In this document: positions 47,010-54,423 of the stretch, in pieces
How the letters are laid out: every line of letters begins with the position of its first letter
How positions within the stretch are numbered: the stretch's first letter is position 1
DNA from: Verrucomicrobiota bacterium
GTDB lineage: Bacteria > Verrucomicrobiota > Verrucomicrobiia > Palsa-1439
Assembly (NCBI GenBank): GCA_003152315.1
Contig: PLZV01000012.1
Coordinates: forward strand, 25,165 to 89,164
Length of the DNA: 64,000 nt
Direction of reading: 5' to 3'
Program-made: the position numbers and the translations under genes
Notes under the pieces: model-generated
Seen by the model: the letters and a program-made list of their open reading frames with translations, nothing else
Database searches by the model: none
Told to the model about the DNA's origin: nothing

Positions 47010-47243
47010 ATGAACATTGACCGCCAACGTATTTATATCCGGTGCCCACGTTGCACTTTTTACGCGCGTCCTTTTTTGCGGCAAGTACGACACGGGGAGA
47101 CGGTGATCTGCGGGGGTTGCAAATCAAACATTCGCTTGGAAGATCATTTAGGAAGCTATCTAAAGGCTCAACGAAAACTTCAAAGGGCGCTGGATGAACT
47201 GACCTCATCACTTGGTGATATGAACATCACAATCAGACTCTGA
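47010..47243 (+). CDS. Small zinc-ribbon protein
   Basis: 77 aa from ATG (a GTG three codons earlier is in frame). A four-Cys ribbon is read in YIRCPRCTFYARPFLRQV and VICGGCKSNI, followed by a helix rich in Lys, Gln and Leu. Only 2 bp separate it from the nuclease gene, so the two are almost certainly co-translated. Likely a nucleic-acid or protein-binding accessory factor. Confidence 0.72.
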   Translation: MNIDRQRIYIRCPRCTFYARPFLRQVRHGETVICGGCKSNIRLEDHLGSYLKAQRKLQRALDELTSSLGDMNITIRL

Positions 47244-47245
47244 CT

Positions 47246-48205
47246 ATGGACTCCGATTACATTCAATTTATTCGTTACAAGTTGCAGAAACGACTCAAGC
47301 GTCTCAATTCAGCGGATTTCCAATCCTTCCATTTTACGCTTGTTCATTCCTGGGGTTTTCTACAGAGCAACGAAATTACCAAAGGCATTCTCGATGACTT
47401 AGAACGTCGCTCACCGGAATCGGAAGCAGACGCTGACAAAACGCTTGGTGGTACACCTCAGATCGGCACGTCAGAACAAGAAAACGATGGGCTCTGCTAC
47501 TGGGTTGTGAAGAAGTGTGCACTTTCAAATGAGATGAATATTGAAATCCAAGTTGGCTTCAACCTCGCGCATGAGGGGAAATACGACGAGTGTGTGGAGC
47601 GCTTTCGACAAGCGTACGTCGAGCCGCTTTTCGACTATATCGACGAGCAAATTGACGATAAGAGAATGACGCTGCTCCTGCTCAAGAAGTACAAACATCG
47701 GTGCGAGTGGTTTCAACGTGCTAGTCTGCTGACTAAATGTATGGGAGAAACACAGAAGGGCGAAAAGACACTGGCGTATGACCTGTACCAGTACCTGCAC
47801 GACCAGGGAGTCCAATTCCATATCGAGCCCGAGTCGGCATCGGGGCGACCCGACCTGATTTCGGCTCAAACCGGTAAGGATCGTCTTGTTGCCGACGTGA
47901 AGGTGTTTAATCCCGAACGTGGGCAGACTACCGCTTACATCGCCAAAGGTTTCCGCCAAGTGTACGATTACATGAAGGATTACACCGAGCCTTTCGGGTA
48001 TCTGGTCATTTTTAAGACGTGCCCCGAAGACCTCTCTATCGTCACGGAGAAACAGGAGTCAGCCGTGCCGTTTGTGATGCACAACAACAAGACAATATTT
48101 CTTCTCGTAGTTGACATCTGCGAATACGAGCAGTCGGCATCGAAACGCGGTACGTTAAAGTCGTACGAATTGACGCCCAAAGAATTCGTGGAGGCGCTTC
48201 AGTGA
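47246..48205 (+). CDS. PD-(D/E)xK nuclease-domain protein
   Basis: 319 aa. The N-terminal 180 residues are alpha-helical and unrecognised. The C-terminal part carries a restriction-endonuclease core: FHIEPESASGRPDLI with Asp203, then ADVKVF with Asp217-x-Lys219, followed by the Gln-containing helix IAKGFRQVYDYMKDY. All three catalytic acid/Lys positions are present. It starts 2 bp after the zinc-ribbon gene. No methyltransferase is nearby, so target discrimination must differ from classical restriction; an abortive or modification-sensing nuclease is plausible. Confidence 0.8.
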   Translation: MDSDYIQFIRYKLQKRLKRLNSADFQSFHFTLVHSWGFLQSNEITKGILDDLERRSPESEADADKTLGGTPQIGTSEQENDGLCYWVVKKCALSNEMNIEIQVGFNLAHEGKYDECVERFRQAYVEPLFDYIDEQIDDKRMTLLLLKKYKHRCEWFQRASLLTKCMGETQKGEKTLAYDLYQYLHDQGVQFHIEPESASGRPDLISAQTGKDRLVADVKVFNPERGQTTAYIAKGFRQVYDYMKDYTEPFGYLVIFKTCPEDLSIVTEKQESAVPFVMHNNKTIFLLVVDICEYEQSASKRGTLKSYELTPKEFVEALQ

Positions 48206-48323
48206 TGGGCGATATGTGCGGAAGGTATGCCCTAACCGCTGGTTGGAAGAAAGCGGCCAATCATTTCGGGGCACCGATGCCTGTTGTCAGCCTCCTCCTT
48301 GCTTGCTAAGCTCTGACCGTTTT

Positions 48324-49730
48324 ATGGCAGAGACTCCGATCCCAAATTTCGACTGGTATTCCTCTGAGAGCAAACGTCTGAATCTTCCGCCGCGCTGTCC
48401 GTTTGCTTCAGTTGAAACCTGTCCGCGCTATTATGAGAGCCTTTCGTTAATGGGAAAAGCTGGCGCAACATCGCTTGCGTCCGAAAGAGACAATGAATTG
48501 CTCGCGCGGTGGAAGCGGCATCCCTTATGGCCAGCAACAGACGAACAGGCAGCCTCAGTGGTTGGGAATCCAAGGGCACCCGCGCTCTCCAACTTTTGCC
48601 CGGAGGTTATTTACAATATATTCCACTACTTCGCCACGGGTCTCGCGCGACATTATGACGAGTTTGACGCTGAGAGCGCCCATAAGCGACTTCGGGCGGA
48701 GGGCGCGACAAGAGACGATCCACGCTGGACATATTCCTATATCGAAGCACAACACTATTCCGAGTGTCCGCTGTATTCACCGTTAGCTCATGGAAATCTA
48801 GTCACATCACAGCCTGCTCACGCAGAACCCGGGAGGCACGAATATGATGTTTTTATATCTCATGCGAGTGAGGACAAGGAAGAATTCGTGAGGCCACTTG
48901 CCGAGCAACTTCAACGTCGTGGACTCAAAGTGTGGTATGACGAACTCGAACTTACGATCGGTGATAGTCTGCGCGGCAAAATAGATCATGGTTTAGCGAG
49001 GAGCGCGTTTGGAGTGGTGGTCATATCGCGCAGTTTTATCGCGAAACAGTGGCCTAAGGCTGAGCTTGACGGGCTCTTCGCAATGGAGATGTCGGGGGGT
49101 AGAAAAATCATCCTTCCAGTGGTGCATGGGATTTCTCGCCAAGAATTAGAGCGGTTTTCTCCAATGCTGGCGGGGAAGTTTGCGGGTAATTCAATGAAGG
49201 GAGCCAGTGCGAACGCAGACGAGATTTACAAAGCAGTCCGTCCCGGGCGACCATTACCGGCATCCGGTAAGGCAGAAGAAGTTAGAACGTACAACTTACC
49301 CAGCATTGACGGAATCATTCAGACACCTCCTTCACCACAGGTTCAGAAGACCGTACAACTGCAAGAAATTTACGAGGACTTCAAGGCCACTGGGTTGACC
49401 AGTCGCGATATAACCGGCACCCAAGAGAAGTACATTGGAAAGCACATTGATTTGCAACTGAACCTTATGCGTTCTGAACCGGACAACCAGAAGGGTACCA
49501 TTCGTGTAATACTCTATCATCCTGACTACCGGGGCGATCCCTTTATGAGTTGTGTATGCACTGTTTTGCAAAACGATTACCCTGGCATGTGGCGACTGGA
49601 CGAGGATGACCCGGTTAGAATTACCGGCATTGTAGAAGGCTTCTGGATGGGTATTCAAATTGGGGACGCCAAATTGGAGGTACCACGAAAAAGCACACGT
49701 CCACCGACAGAAACCGATTCTTCGCGCTGA
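48324..49730 (+). CDS. TIR-domain protein with Cys N-domain and OB-like C-domain
   Basis: 468 aa from ATG 48324; the frame is open 36 codons further upstream. Residues 15-160 form a conserved-looking domain with CPFASVETCPRYYESLSLMG. Residues 174-300 are a TIR domain (YDVFISHASEDKEEFVRPLA; KVWYDELELTIGDSLRGKID; VVVISRSFIAKQWPKAELDG) whose candidate NADase Glu is E247. Residues 355-460 (KYIGKHIDLQL ... VRITGIVEGFWMGIQIGDAKLE) look like an OB-fold. TIR proteins of this kind deplete NAD or make cyclic ADP-ribose signals during phage infection. It is 118 bp after the nuclease gene. Confidence 0.85.
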   Translation: MAETPIPNFDWYSSESKRLNLPPRCPFASVETCPRYYESLSLMGKAGATSLASERDNELLARWKRHPLWPATDEQAASVVGNPRAPALSNFCPEVIYNIFHYFATGLARHYDEFDAESAHKRLRAEGATRDDPRWTYSYIEAQHYSECPLYSPLAHGNLVTSQPAHAEPGRHEYDVFISHASEDKEEFVRPLAEQLQRRGLKVWYDELELTIGDSLRGKIDHGLARSAFGVVVISRSFIAKQWPKAELDGLFAMEMSGGRKIILPVVHGISRQELERFSPMLAGKFAGNSMKGASANADEIYKAVRPGRPLPASGKAEEVRTYNLPSIDGIIQTPPSPQVQKTVQLQEIYEDFKATGLTSRDITGTQEKYIGKHIDLQLNLMRSEPDNQKGTIRVILYHPDYRGDPFMSCVCTVLQNDYPGMWRLDEDDPVRITGIVEGFWMGIQIGDAKLEVPRKSTRPPTETDSSR

Positions 49731-49787
49731 TAGGGCGGCCTGCGAAGCCGTGGACGTGCTTGCTTCGTCAGTCAGTCGGCGCGGAGG

Positions 49788-49847
49788 GTACTCGACAGAA
49801 AATCAGCCAACGTGTCGGCCATTGACGGACCGAGCTTGCGTAGATGT
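49788..49847 (-). pseudogene. Fragment of a TPR-receiver gene paralogue
   Basis: About 49 of 60 bases match 52421-52480 in the same orientation. On the minus strand the fragment reads LRAHLRKLGPSMADTLADFL, close to LDHLRTLDPALADKLADSL of the intact gene. The flanks are not similar. The rest of 49731-50135 holds nothing else I can support. Confidence 0.55.
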
Positions 49848-50135
49848 GCTCGGAGACGCGCGTCGTCTGCCGTCGCCATGCACGAACATCGGGGAACTGT
49901 GCTGTAGCATTCCGTGATCGTCAGAGCCGTAGTAACTGGACATGGAGGCACGGTGTACCGTGGCAGAGGGTGGGTGTCAAGAAGACCGTTGGAAAGCACG
50001 TCCAGTTGTTTCACGCCGACAATTCGGCACGTATCAGATCGTTGACACTATCTCTCAGCGACCTCTCAAATCGGTAGTGTCCTAATTTGAATCTCCAAGG
50101 TTGACCGGCCCATCGGACCGGGGTAAATCGGTGTC

Positions 50136-50252
50136 GTGAAAGCTCCTACCAAGCGCAAGCTCAAAAAGGTCTGGGTTGATGTGACCGTACATCCCGGCGG
50201 TAAAATCACCCATAGGATTGTCAAGGGCAAGTCAGAGTCGAAGAAGAAGTAA
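50136..50252 (+). CDS. Possible 38-aa basic protein
   Basis: GTG-started frame giving MKAPTKRKLKKVWVDVTVHP and a Lys/Ser-rich tail ending in three Lys. It has balanced protein-like composition and stops 2 bp before the convergent SecB-like gene end. A weak GGGG lies upstream. There is no family resemblance. Confidence 0.35.
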   Translation: MKAPTKRKLKKVWVDVTVHPGGKITHRIVKGKSESKKK

Positions 50253-50254
50253 CG

Positions 50255-50692
50255 CTACGCTATCGCGGGTGCGCGTGATTGAGCGGTATATTGCTCAATC
50301 ATCGCGTGCACATTGATTGGGGGGAGTATCAGAACTGGAATTGGCATGCGAGACATCATGTCCACGATGAACTCACGAAGGAACGGGATTAAATGGGTCA
50401 AAGCCATCGCGTTACTAAACTCCGCCCAATTCATGTTTGCGCTTTCGGGCCGCGTGTATACAGCAAGGTAGGTACAGGTTAACTGACAAACTGGATTTTT
50501 AATTCCAGACATGAGATCAAATGAAGCCACAAAATTCAGTACTTTATCGCCTTCCGCAATAGACCGTTCTAGATGTTTGAGTGTTAAATTGAACGACAAT
50601 GCCCCTTCTTGCGGTGGGTCGCCCAGATGACACTCGCAATCCAAGAGATTGATTCGCGCAATCGAAATCCCGGGCTGCTTTGTTTGATCCAT
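50255..50692 (-). CDS. SecB-like chaperone
   Basis: 145 aa. The C-terminal half LIPFLREFIVDMMSRMPIPVLILPPINVHAMIEQY matches the SecB signature (FPFLRE..SDL..R...P...L.P.NF.AL). The N-terminal strands (SFNLTLKHLERSIAEGDKVLNFVASFDLM) fit the SecB beta-sheet. The gene is third in a tight minus-strand set (5 bp after the previous stop) rather than near export genes. Solitary SecB paralogues linked to toxin-antitoxin genes stabilise the antitoxin; that role is inferred here. Confidence 0.78.
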   Translation of the reverse strand: MDQTKQPGISIARINLLDCECHLGDPPQEGALSFNLTLKHLERSIAEGDKVLNFVASFDLMSGIKNPVCQLTCTYLAVYTRPESANMNWAEFSNAMALTHLIPFLREFIVDMMSRMPIPVLILPPINVHAMIEQYTAQSRAPAIA

Positions 50693-50697
50693 GACAA

Positions 50698-51117
50698 TTA
50701 AGCTGCTAAAGCCAATTCCTGATTAGCGGCTATCTCGGCATAGCCGGTGTAATCCGGCCTCTGTATTTCAACCATTAACTGGTTGTGGTCAATGTTGACA
50801 TTTATACTCTTAAGGTTCGCGTCGGATAGCACTAGGCTTTGGAAAGTTCCGCCACAAAGTAAATGGCTGTAATATTTAGCGGTTGTTTCCTCATCTCGAA
50901 CCATTGCAACGAGACTGACATTTGCGCCACGGCAGAGAGTTTCTTCAAGTTCGTTGACTGTATTCTCCACAAGCCCGACCATCTTTTCTGGAACTCGAAA
51001 TACGCCAATGCCAATGATCGCATCGTCGTCTTCTATGTGTTCGAGACGAACAATGAATCCGGGAAACTTTGATTGCAGTATTGACTGCGCTTGAACTTTT
51101 ATTGTGTCGATACTCAT
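50698..51117 (-). CDS. Middle protein of HEPN-SecB set, candidate antitoxin
   Basis: 139 aa, not recognised. Two alpha/beta parts are seen: an N-terminal segment FPGFIVRLEHIEDDDAIIGIGVFRVP plus helix KMVGLVENTVNELEETLCRG, and a later strand-rich part FQSLVLSDANLKSINVNIDHNQLMVEIQ. The C-terminal tail (DYTGYAEIAANQELALAA) is short and hydrophobic, as expected of a chaperone-addiction segment. It lies 4 bp after the HEPN gene and 5 bp before the SecB-like gene. The antitoxin role is inferred from position only. Confidence 0.65.
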   Translation of the reverse strand: MSIDTIKVQAQSILQSKFPGFIVRLEHIEDDDAIIGIGVFRVPEKMVGLVENTVNELEETLCRGANVSLVAMVRDEETTAKYYSHLLCGGTFQSLVLSDANLKSINVNIDHNQLMVEIQRPDYTGYAEIAANQELALAA

Positions 51118-51121
51118 AGTG

Positions 51122-51481
51122 TTATTGCTCGCACAAGGTTATGCACAATAATCGCAAATCTTGCATGGGTAAAATGAGGCGTTCCAATTCGGATTCCTTA
51201 ACAGACTCCGGAAAATAATCTGCCTTGATTCGCAAGGTGTACAGTTTCTTCAGAAGATTCATTTGGCCCGGTCCGCACTTTTTCCGCACAACGTCCAAGG
51301 CTAGCTGATGCTTCCCTTGAACCTCTACCTTCTCTTGCCGCCGAAACTCCTCATATCCGATCACTGCCTGAAATACTGCGTAATAGCTACGGTTAGCGGC
51401 AGCATCAAATAATTCATGGCCTTTGCACGCGAGTGCTTGATTCCATGTTCGCTGTGACTTTTCCTTGAAAGCGTTTGCCAC
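51122..51481 (-). CDS. HEPN-like protein, candidate toxin
   Basis: 119 aa from GTG. AAANRSYYAVFQAVIGYEEFRRQ and LYTLRIKADYFPESVKESELERL are the two conserved blocks of small HEPN (PF05168-like) proteins. The second motif is R-x-x-A-D-Y, not the canonical Rx4-6H, so RNase activity is uncertain. It is first in the three-gene set HEPN - unknown - SecB-like, which mirrors toxin - antitoxin - chaperone order. Confidence 0.72.
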   Translation of the reverse strand: MANAFKEKSQRTWNQALACKGHELFDAAANRSYYAVFQAVIGYEEFRRQEKVEVQGKHQLALDVVRKKCGPGQMNLLKKLYTLRIKADYFPESVKESELERLILPMQDLRLLCITLCEQ

Positions 51482-51627
51482 AGTTTGTTCAGTGATTTAA
51501 GCGGTTTGTATGCCAAGGAATCTGATGACATGGGCAAATATATGGCCTAGTTCGATAGCGTGTCAATGGGCAAAGGGAGGGGGCCGTTACCAGTCAAGAA
51601 CTTAGGCATTCAGAGACTTTAGCGTAT

Positions 51628-51917
51628 TTATTTCTGAGCTTTGCTGGCGATTGCAGCCCGTACCGCTGTTTGTGGCGATTCAACCGGCGGAAGCTCCAAA
51701 ACTGTAATGTAGCGGGTTGTCTGTCCATCCACAAAGCTCCACGCATAGCACCATTTGGCCCTGGGATGCTCTAGCAGGGCAAACTTTTCAACCACACCCT
51801 CCCCCCCACGACTTTATCCCCGAACATCTCGCGCACCGGCACGGGCTGATCGTGGAGAGCCTTGCACTTGTGGGCCGTCTCCACGGCATCCTTGAGGGTT
51901 TTGATGCGCTCGTTCAC
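51628..51917 (-). pseudogene. Small gene split by a G7 run (frameshift)
   Basis: GTG 51917 opens a frame for 39 codons (NERIKTLKDAVETAHKC ... MFGDKVVGG). At the run of seven G on the coding strand (plus 51801-51807) the frame moves to a premature stop. Stepping back one base at the run restores a long continuation (EGVVEKFALLEHPRAKWCYA ... YITVLELPPVESPQTAVRAA) to TAA at 51628. Together they make a 97-residue protein that starts 7 bp after the TPR-receiver gene. It could be a broken gene, a sequencing error, or a programmed -1 shift, since G-GGG-GGG fits the slippery pattern. Confidence 0.7.
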
Positions 51918-51924
51918 GCTTCAA

Positions 51925-53463
51925 TCATAGACGAATAGAATTTGCGGAGTTGAGACACTTCTTCAGAGCCGCTTGGAAGTCTCCAACGTCGAATGGGAGC
52001 AAAAAGAAATTGGCCGCTCCTGCACGCGTGGCTTTTTCCCACAGCAGGAGATCACGAGGCTCGCCAGCCATTGCGATTATTGGAGTAGCACAGGTTTGCT
52101 TGAGTTGAGCGACGAATTGTGAGGCCATGTCTGTAAATTCGTCTGCCCAATGCGCAGTCGAGGAATATGCAGGCCGGTTGAATTCTGGCGGATAAGACAG
52201 GTTGTTCAAAATGACGATAGACAGATCGAATTCTTGGCTTCGCGCGTATTCTAAAACCTGCTCTGCTCGCTCTGTGGTTGTCGGAACCAATTCAAATTGA
52301 CCATTGCCACTGTAAGCTATTATATCGAGGATGACTTCGCTTATAGCCGGTTGGCTGTTGCCGATGAGGACGCGAACCTTCCGTTTCTTGTGCTGTTGAT
52401 CCTCTATCGGACGAATGCCTGTACTCGACAGAGAATCAGCCAACTTGTCAGCCAATGCCGGATCGAGTGTGCGCAGGTGGTCAAGAACGTCGAGCGACTC
52501 TGGACACTTCCCCTGATCCACGTAAGCCCCGCCGAGGTGGAACCAAGCATTTGGATCGTTTGGTTTCAACTCGACCACTCGACGGTAGGCTTCTGCCGCG
52601 TCGGCATACTTGCCCTGAATGTTGTAGGACCAACCCAGACTGTGCCAAAGGTCAGAATCATCCGGGTGGTTCAGTTCGGCCCATCGGCGGTAGGCTGGTG
52701 TGGCCTTGTGACATTTGCCGTCTTTTCTGTAAATGACATATACCTCTGGATAATCCGGCTTCAGTTCGACGGCTTGCTCGAAAGCTGCGATTGCATCGTC
52801 GTGCCGACCTTGTTTTTTGCAGACCACACCGAGATTGTACCAAGCTTTCGGATCATCGGGTTTCAATTTGGTCACTAGGCGGTATGCCTCTGTCCGGTCG
52901 TCAGGCGTAGGTGAAAGCCAAAACACAAAGTCAGGCTTAAGAAAGCGAGCCAACTCGGGACCTAAGCACGAATTGTCGAAAGCGTCTGTAAGCGCTTGGA
53001 TTTTCTGTCCAAATGCGTGGATTTCCGTTTGTTGTTCGTTGATCTTCTGTCGCTGCTTATTGAAAGCGTAAAAAGTGACTCCAACAAGTGCCGCACTCAG
53101 CAGGCCAACGTCAAAGTCTCCATCATCGTCGGTTTTGTCCTCGCTGCCAGTCGTATTCAATTTCGTGCGGATGAAGAGGAGGGATTTGTCCACACCCGAA
53201 TACAGCACGGCAACGCACAGCACGAAGATAAGCACCAAGCCGATGCGTATGGCAAGTTTTCCGAGAACACGTTCCGCATCTATTCCCCAACGCTTGCCGA
53301 TCCATTGCACACAGCTCGCCCAACCCTTGCGCACAACACCACAAATCGAGATAATGCCTACGAGGGCGCTGCCGACAATCGAGGCAAAGCCATCGAGAAC
53401 GCCGCCAATAATTGCCAACAAACGGGCAGGCTCCTTGTTTGGGCTTCGGTTGTCTCCGCTCAT
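51925..53463 (-). CDS. Membrane TPR protein with degenerate receiver domain
   Basis: 512 aa. There are two N-terminal hydrophobic segments (FASIVGSALVGIISICGVV; LAIRIGLVLIFVLCVAVLYS), a linker, then three or four TPR units (PKAWYNLGVVCKKQGRHDDA; DLWHSLGWSYNIQGKYADAA; NAWFHLGGAYVDQGKCPESL). The C-terminus (KVRVLIGNSQPAISEVILDI ... AANFFLLPFDVGDFQAAL) has the receiver fold. In it the phospho-Asp strand reads SIVILNNLS and the conserved Lys is Leu, so it is unlikely to be phosphorylated. It may sense an envelope or partner signal. It overlaps the upstream gene by ATGA. Confidence 0.8.
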   Translation of the reverse strand: MSGDNRSPNKEPARLLAIIGGVLDGFASIVGSALVGIISICGVVRKGWASCVQWIGKRWGIDAERVLGKLAIRIGLVLIFVLCVAVLYSGVDKSLLFIRTKLNTTGSEDKTDDDGDFDVGLLSAALVGVTFYAFNKQRQKINEQQTEIHAFGQKIQALTDAFDNSCLGPELARFLKPDFVFWLSPTPDDRTEAYRLVTKLKPDDPKAWYNLGVVCKKQGRHDDAIAAFEQAVELKPDYPEVYVIYRKDGKCHKATPAYRRWAELNHPDDSDLWHSLGWSYNIQGKYADAAEAYRRVVELKPNDPNAWFHLGGAYVDQGKCPESLDVLDHLRTLDPALADKLADSLSSTGIRPIEDQQHKKRKVRVLIGNSQPAISEVILDIIAYSGNGQFELVPTTTERAEQVLEYARSQEFDLSIVILNNLSYPPEFNRPAYSSTAHWADEFTDMASQFVAQLKQTCATPIIAMAGEPRDLLLWEKATRAGAANFFLLPFDVGDFQAALKKCLNSANSIRL

Positions 53464-53807
53464 TTCCCATCCTTCTTCGGCGGCGATGGTTTTAGTGTCG
53501 GCTGTTTCTCCGCTTTAAGGGTAAAGATTGACGCGAGCGCGATAGCAATGGTGACGATGTTGACGACGGGCCAAATTGTGCGCGTGAGGTGTGCGGGGAA
53601 TATGGGGTTGTAGATGGCTGCCGTGATGCCGAGAACCCAAACCCAGGCTTGTTGGTCGCGTGCGGCGGCACGCACGGCGGCGAACGCAAACACCCCACAG
53701 CACACCCACCGAAGCAAAATGTAGTATCCGTAGGGGCTGTGCGGGTATAGCGCCCCCAGCAATAAGCAGATCGCGACAGTCTGAGGAATCCAGAGTCGTT
53801 TCATCAT
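53460..53807 (-). CDS. Small polytopic membrane protein, DUF6804-like
   Basis: 115 aa with three or four membrane helices (TVAICLLLGALYP; YYILLRWVCCGVFAFAAVRAA; WVWVLGITAAIYNPIFPAHL; WPVVNIVTIAIALASIFTL). The phrases PYGYYILLRWV and FNP/YNPIFP.HL.R are those I associate with DUF6804. A Lys/Pro-rich cytoplasmic tail follows. It is coupled to the TPR-receiver gene (ATGA), suggesting a membrane complex. Confidence 0.72.
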   Translation of the reverse strand: MMKRLWIPQTVAICLLLGALYPHSPYGYYILLRWVCCGVFAFAAVRAAARDQQAWVWVLGITAAIYNPIFPAHLTRTIWPVVNIVTIAIALASIFTLKAEKQPTLKPSPPKKDGK

Positions 53808-53808
53808 G

Positions 53809-54042
53809 TCAACCGTCTGGACTATCGGGTTTTGGTTCTGTTGTCTTAGTTGCGCTGGCGAGTGGCTTGTGGGTGGCAGTTTGTCTCTTTTGGATGTAGA
53901 ACAACGCGATTATGAAAACCGCAGTAAGTATTCCGCAAATGTCATTCCGTACGCCTTCATCGACGTGAGCCGCAGTAGCCAGGAGACGCAACACGAAGAA
54001 GAACCCCATTCCCAGCCCGAACCGAATCATAAATTTTTTCAT
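53809..54042 (-). CDS. Small membrane protein
   Basis: 77 aa from the ATG giving MKKFMIRFGLGMGFFFVLRLL. Two membrane helices (the second ICGILTAVFIIALFYI) and a polar Lys/Pro/Thr tail. It ends 1 bp before the next gene on the same strand. It begins a long minus-strand unit running 54042 to about 50255. Not recognised. Confidence 0.6.
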   Translation of the reverse strand: MKKFMIRFGLGMGFFFVLRLLATAAHVDEGVRNDICGILTAVFIIALFYIQKRQTATHKPLASATKTTEPKPDSPDG

Positions 54043-54149
54043 TATTGGTTCTTTCGGAAGTATTAGACGGTAAACGGCAAGGCCACGGACGGTGGACAAA
54101 AAGGGGGCGCGAACTCAACGCACCCCCCACGAGAGGCACCGCGAAGCGC

Positions 54150-54212
54150 CTGTGCAGAGAGATACGCCAAGCCGCGCCCTTGTGGGCGCGTGCCGGGCAG
54201 GTCTCTGCACAG
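54150..54212. repeat. Nested inverted repeats between divergent units
   Basis: Outer stem CTGTGCAGAGA (54150-54160) / TCTCTGCACAG (54202-54212). Inside it is a perfect 7-bp stem CGCGCCC-TTGT-GGGCGCG (54173-54190). It lies in the 380-bp gap between the leftward unit (start 54042) and the rightward gene at 54424. Possible operator, structured leader RNA or replication site. Confidence 0.6.
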
Positions 54213-54423
54213 TGAAAATTCGCGGTTTTCTCGTGAGACCGTAGCCGTAGGCTACGCGAAAATGTTGGTCAGTTGTTTTTGGTCAGTGCGTGTGCGTTTC
54301 TCCTATTGGCCGACAGTGTAGCCAGTGGCCTCCGCACCGGCAAGTCAATCACGCCCGCCCCTGGCACCGGGCAGACGGCTGACGTTGGCAGTGATTTGAA
54401 GGCGATGGTATCATGCGGACGCT

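Noticed and set aside
52297..52878. 193-codon plus-strand frame opposite the TPR-receiver gene
   Set aside because: Antisense shadow; the minus strand has clear TPR repeats with correct codon pattern.
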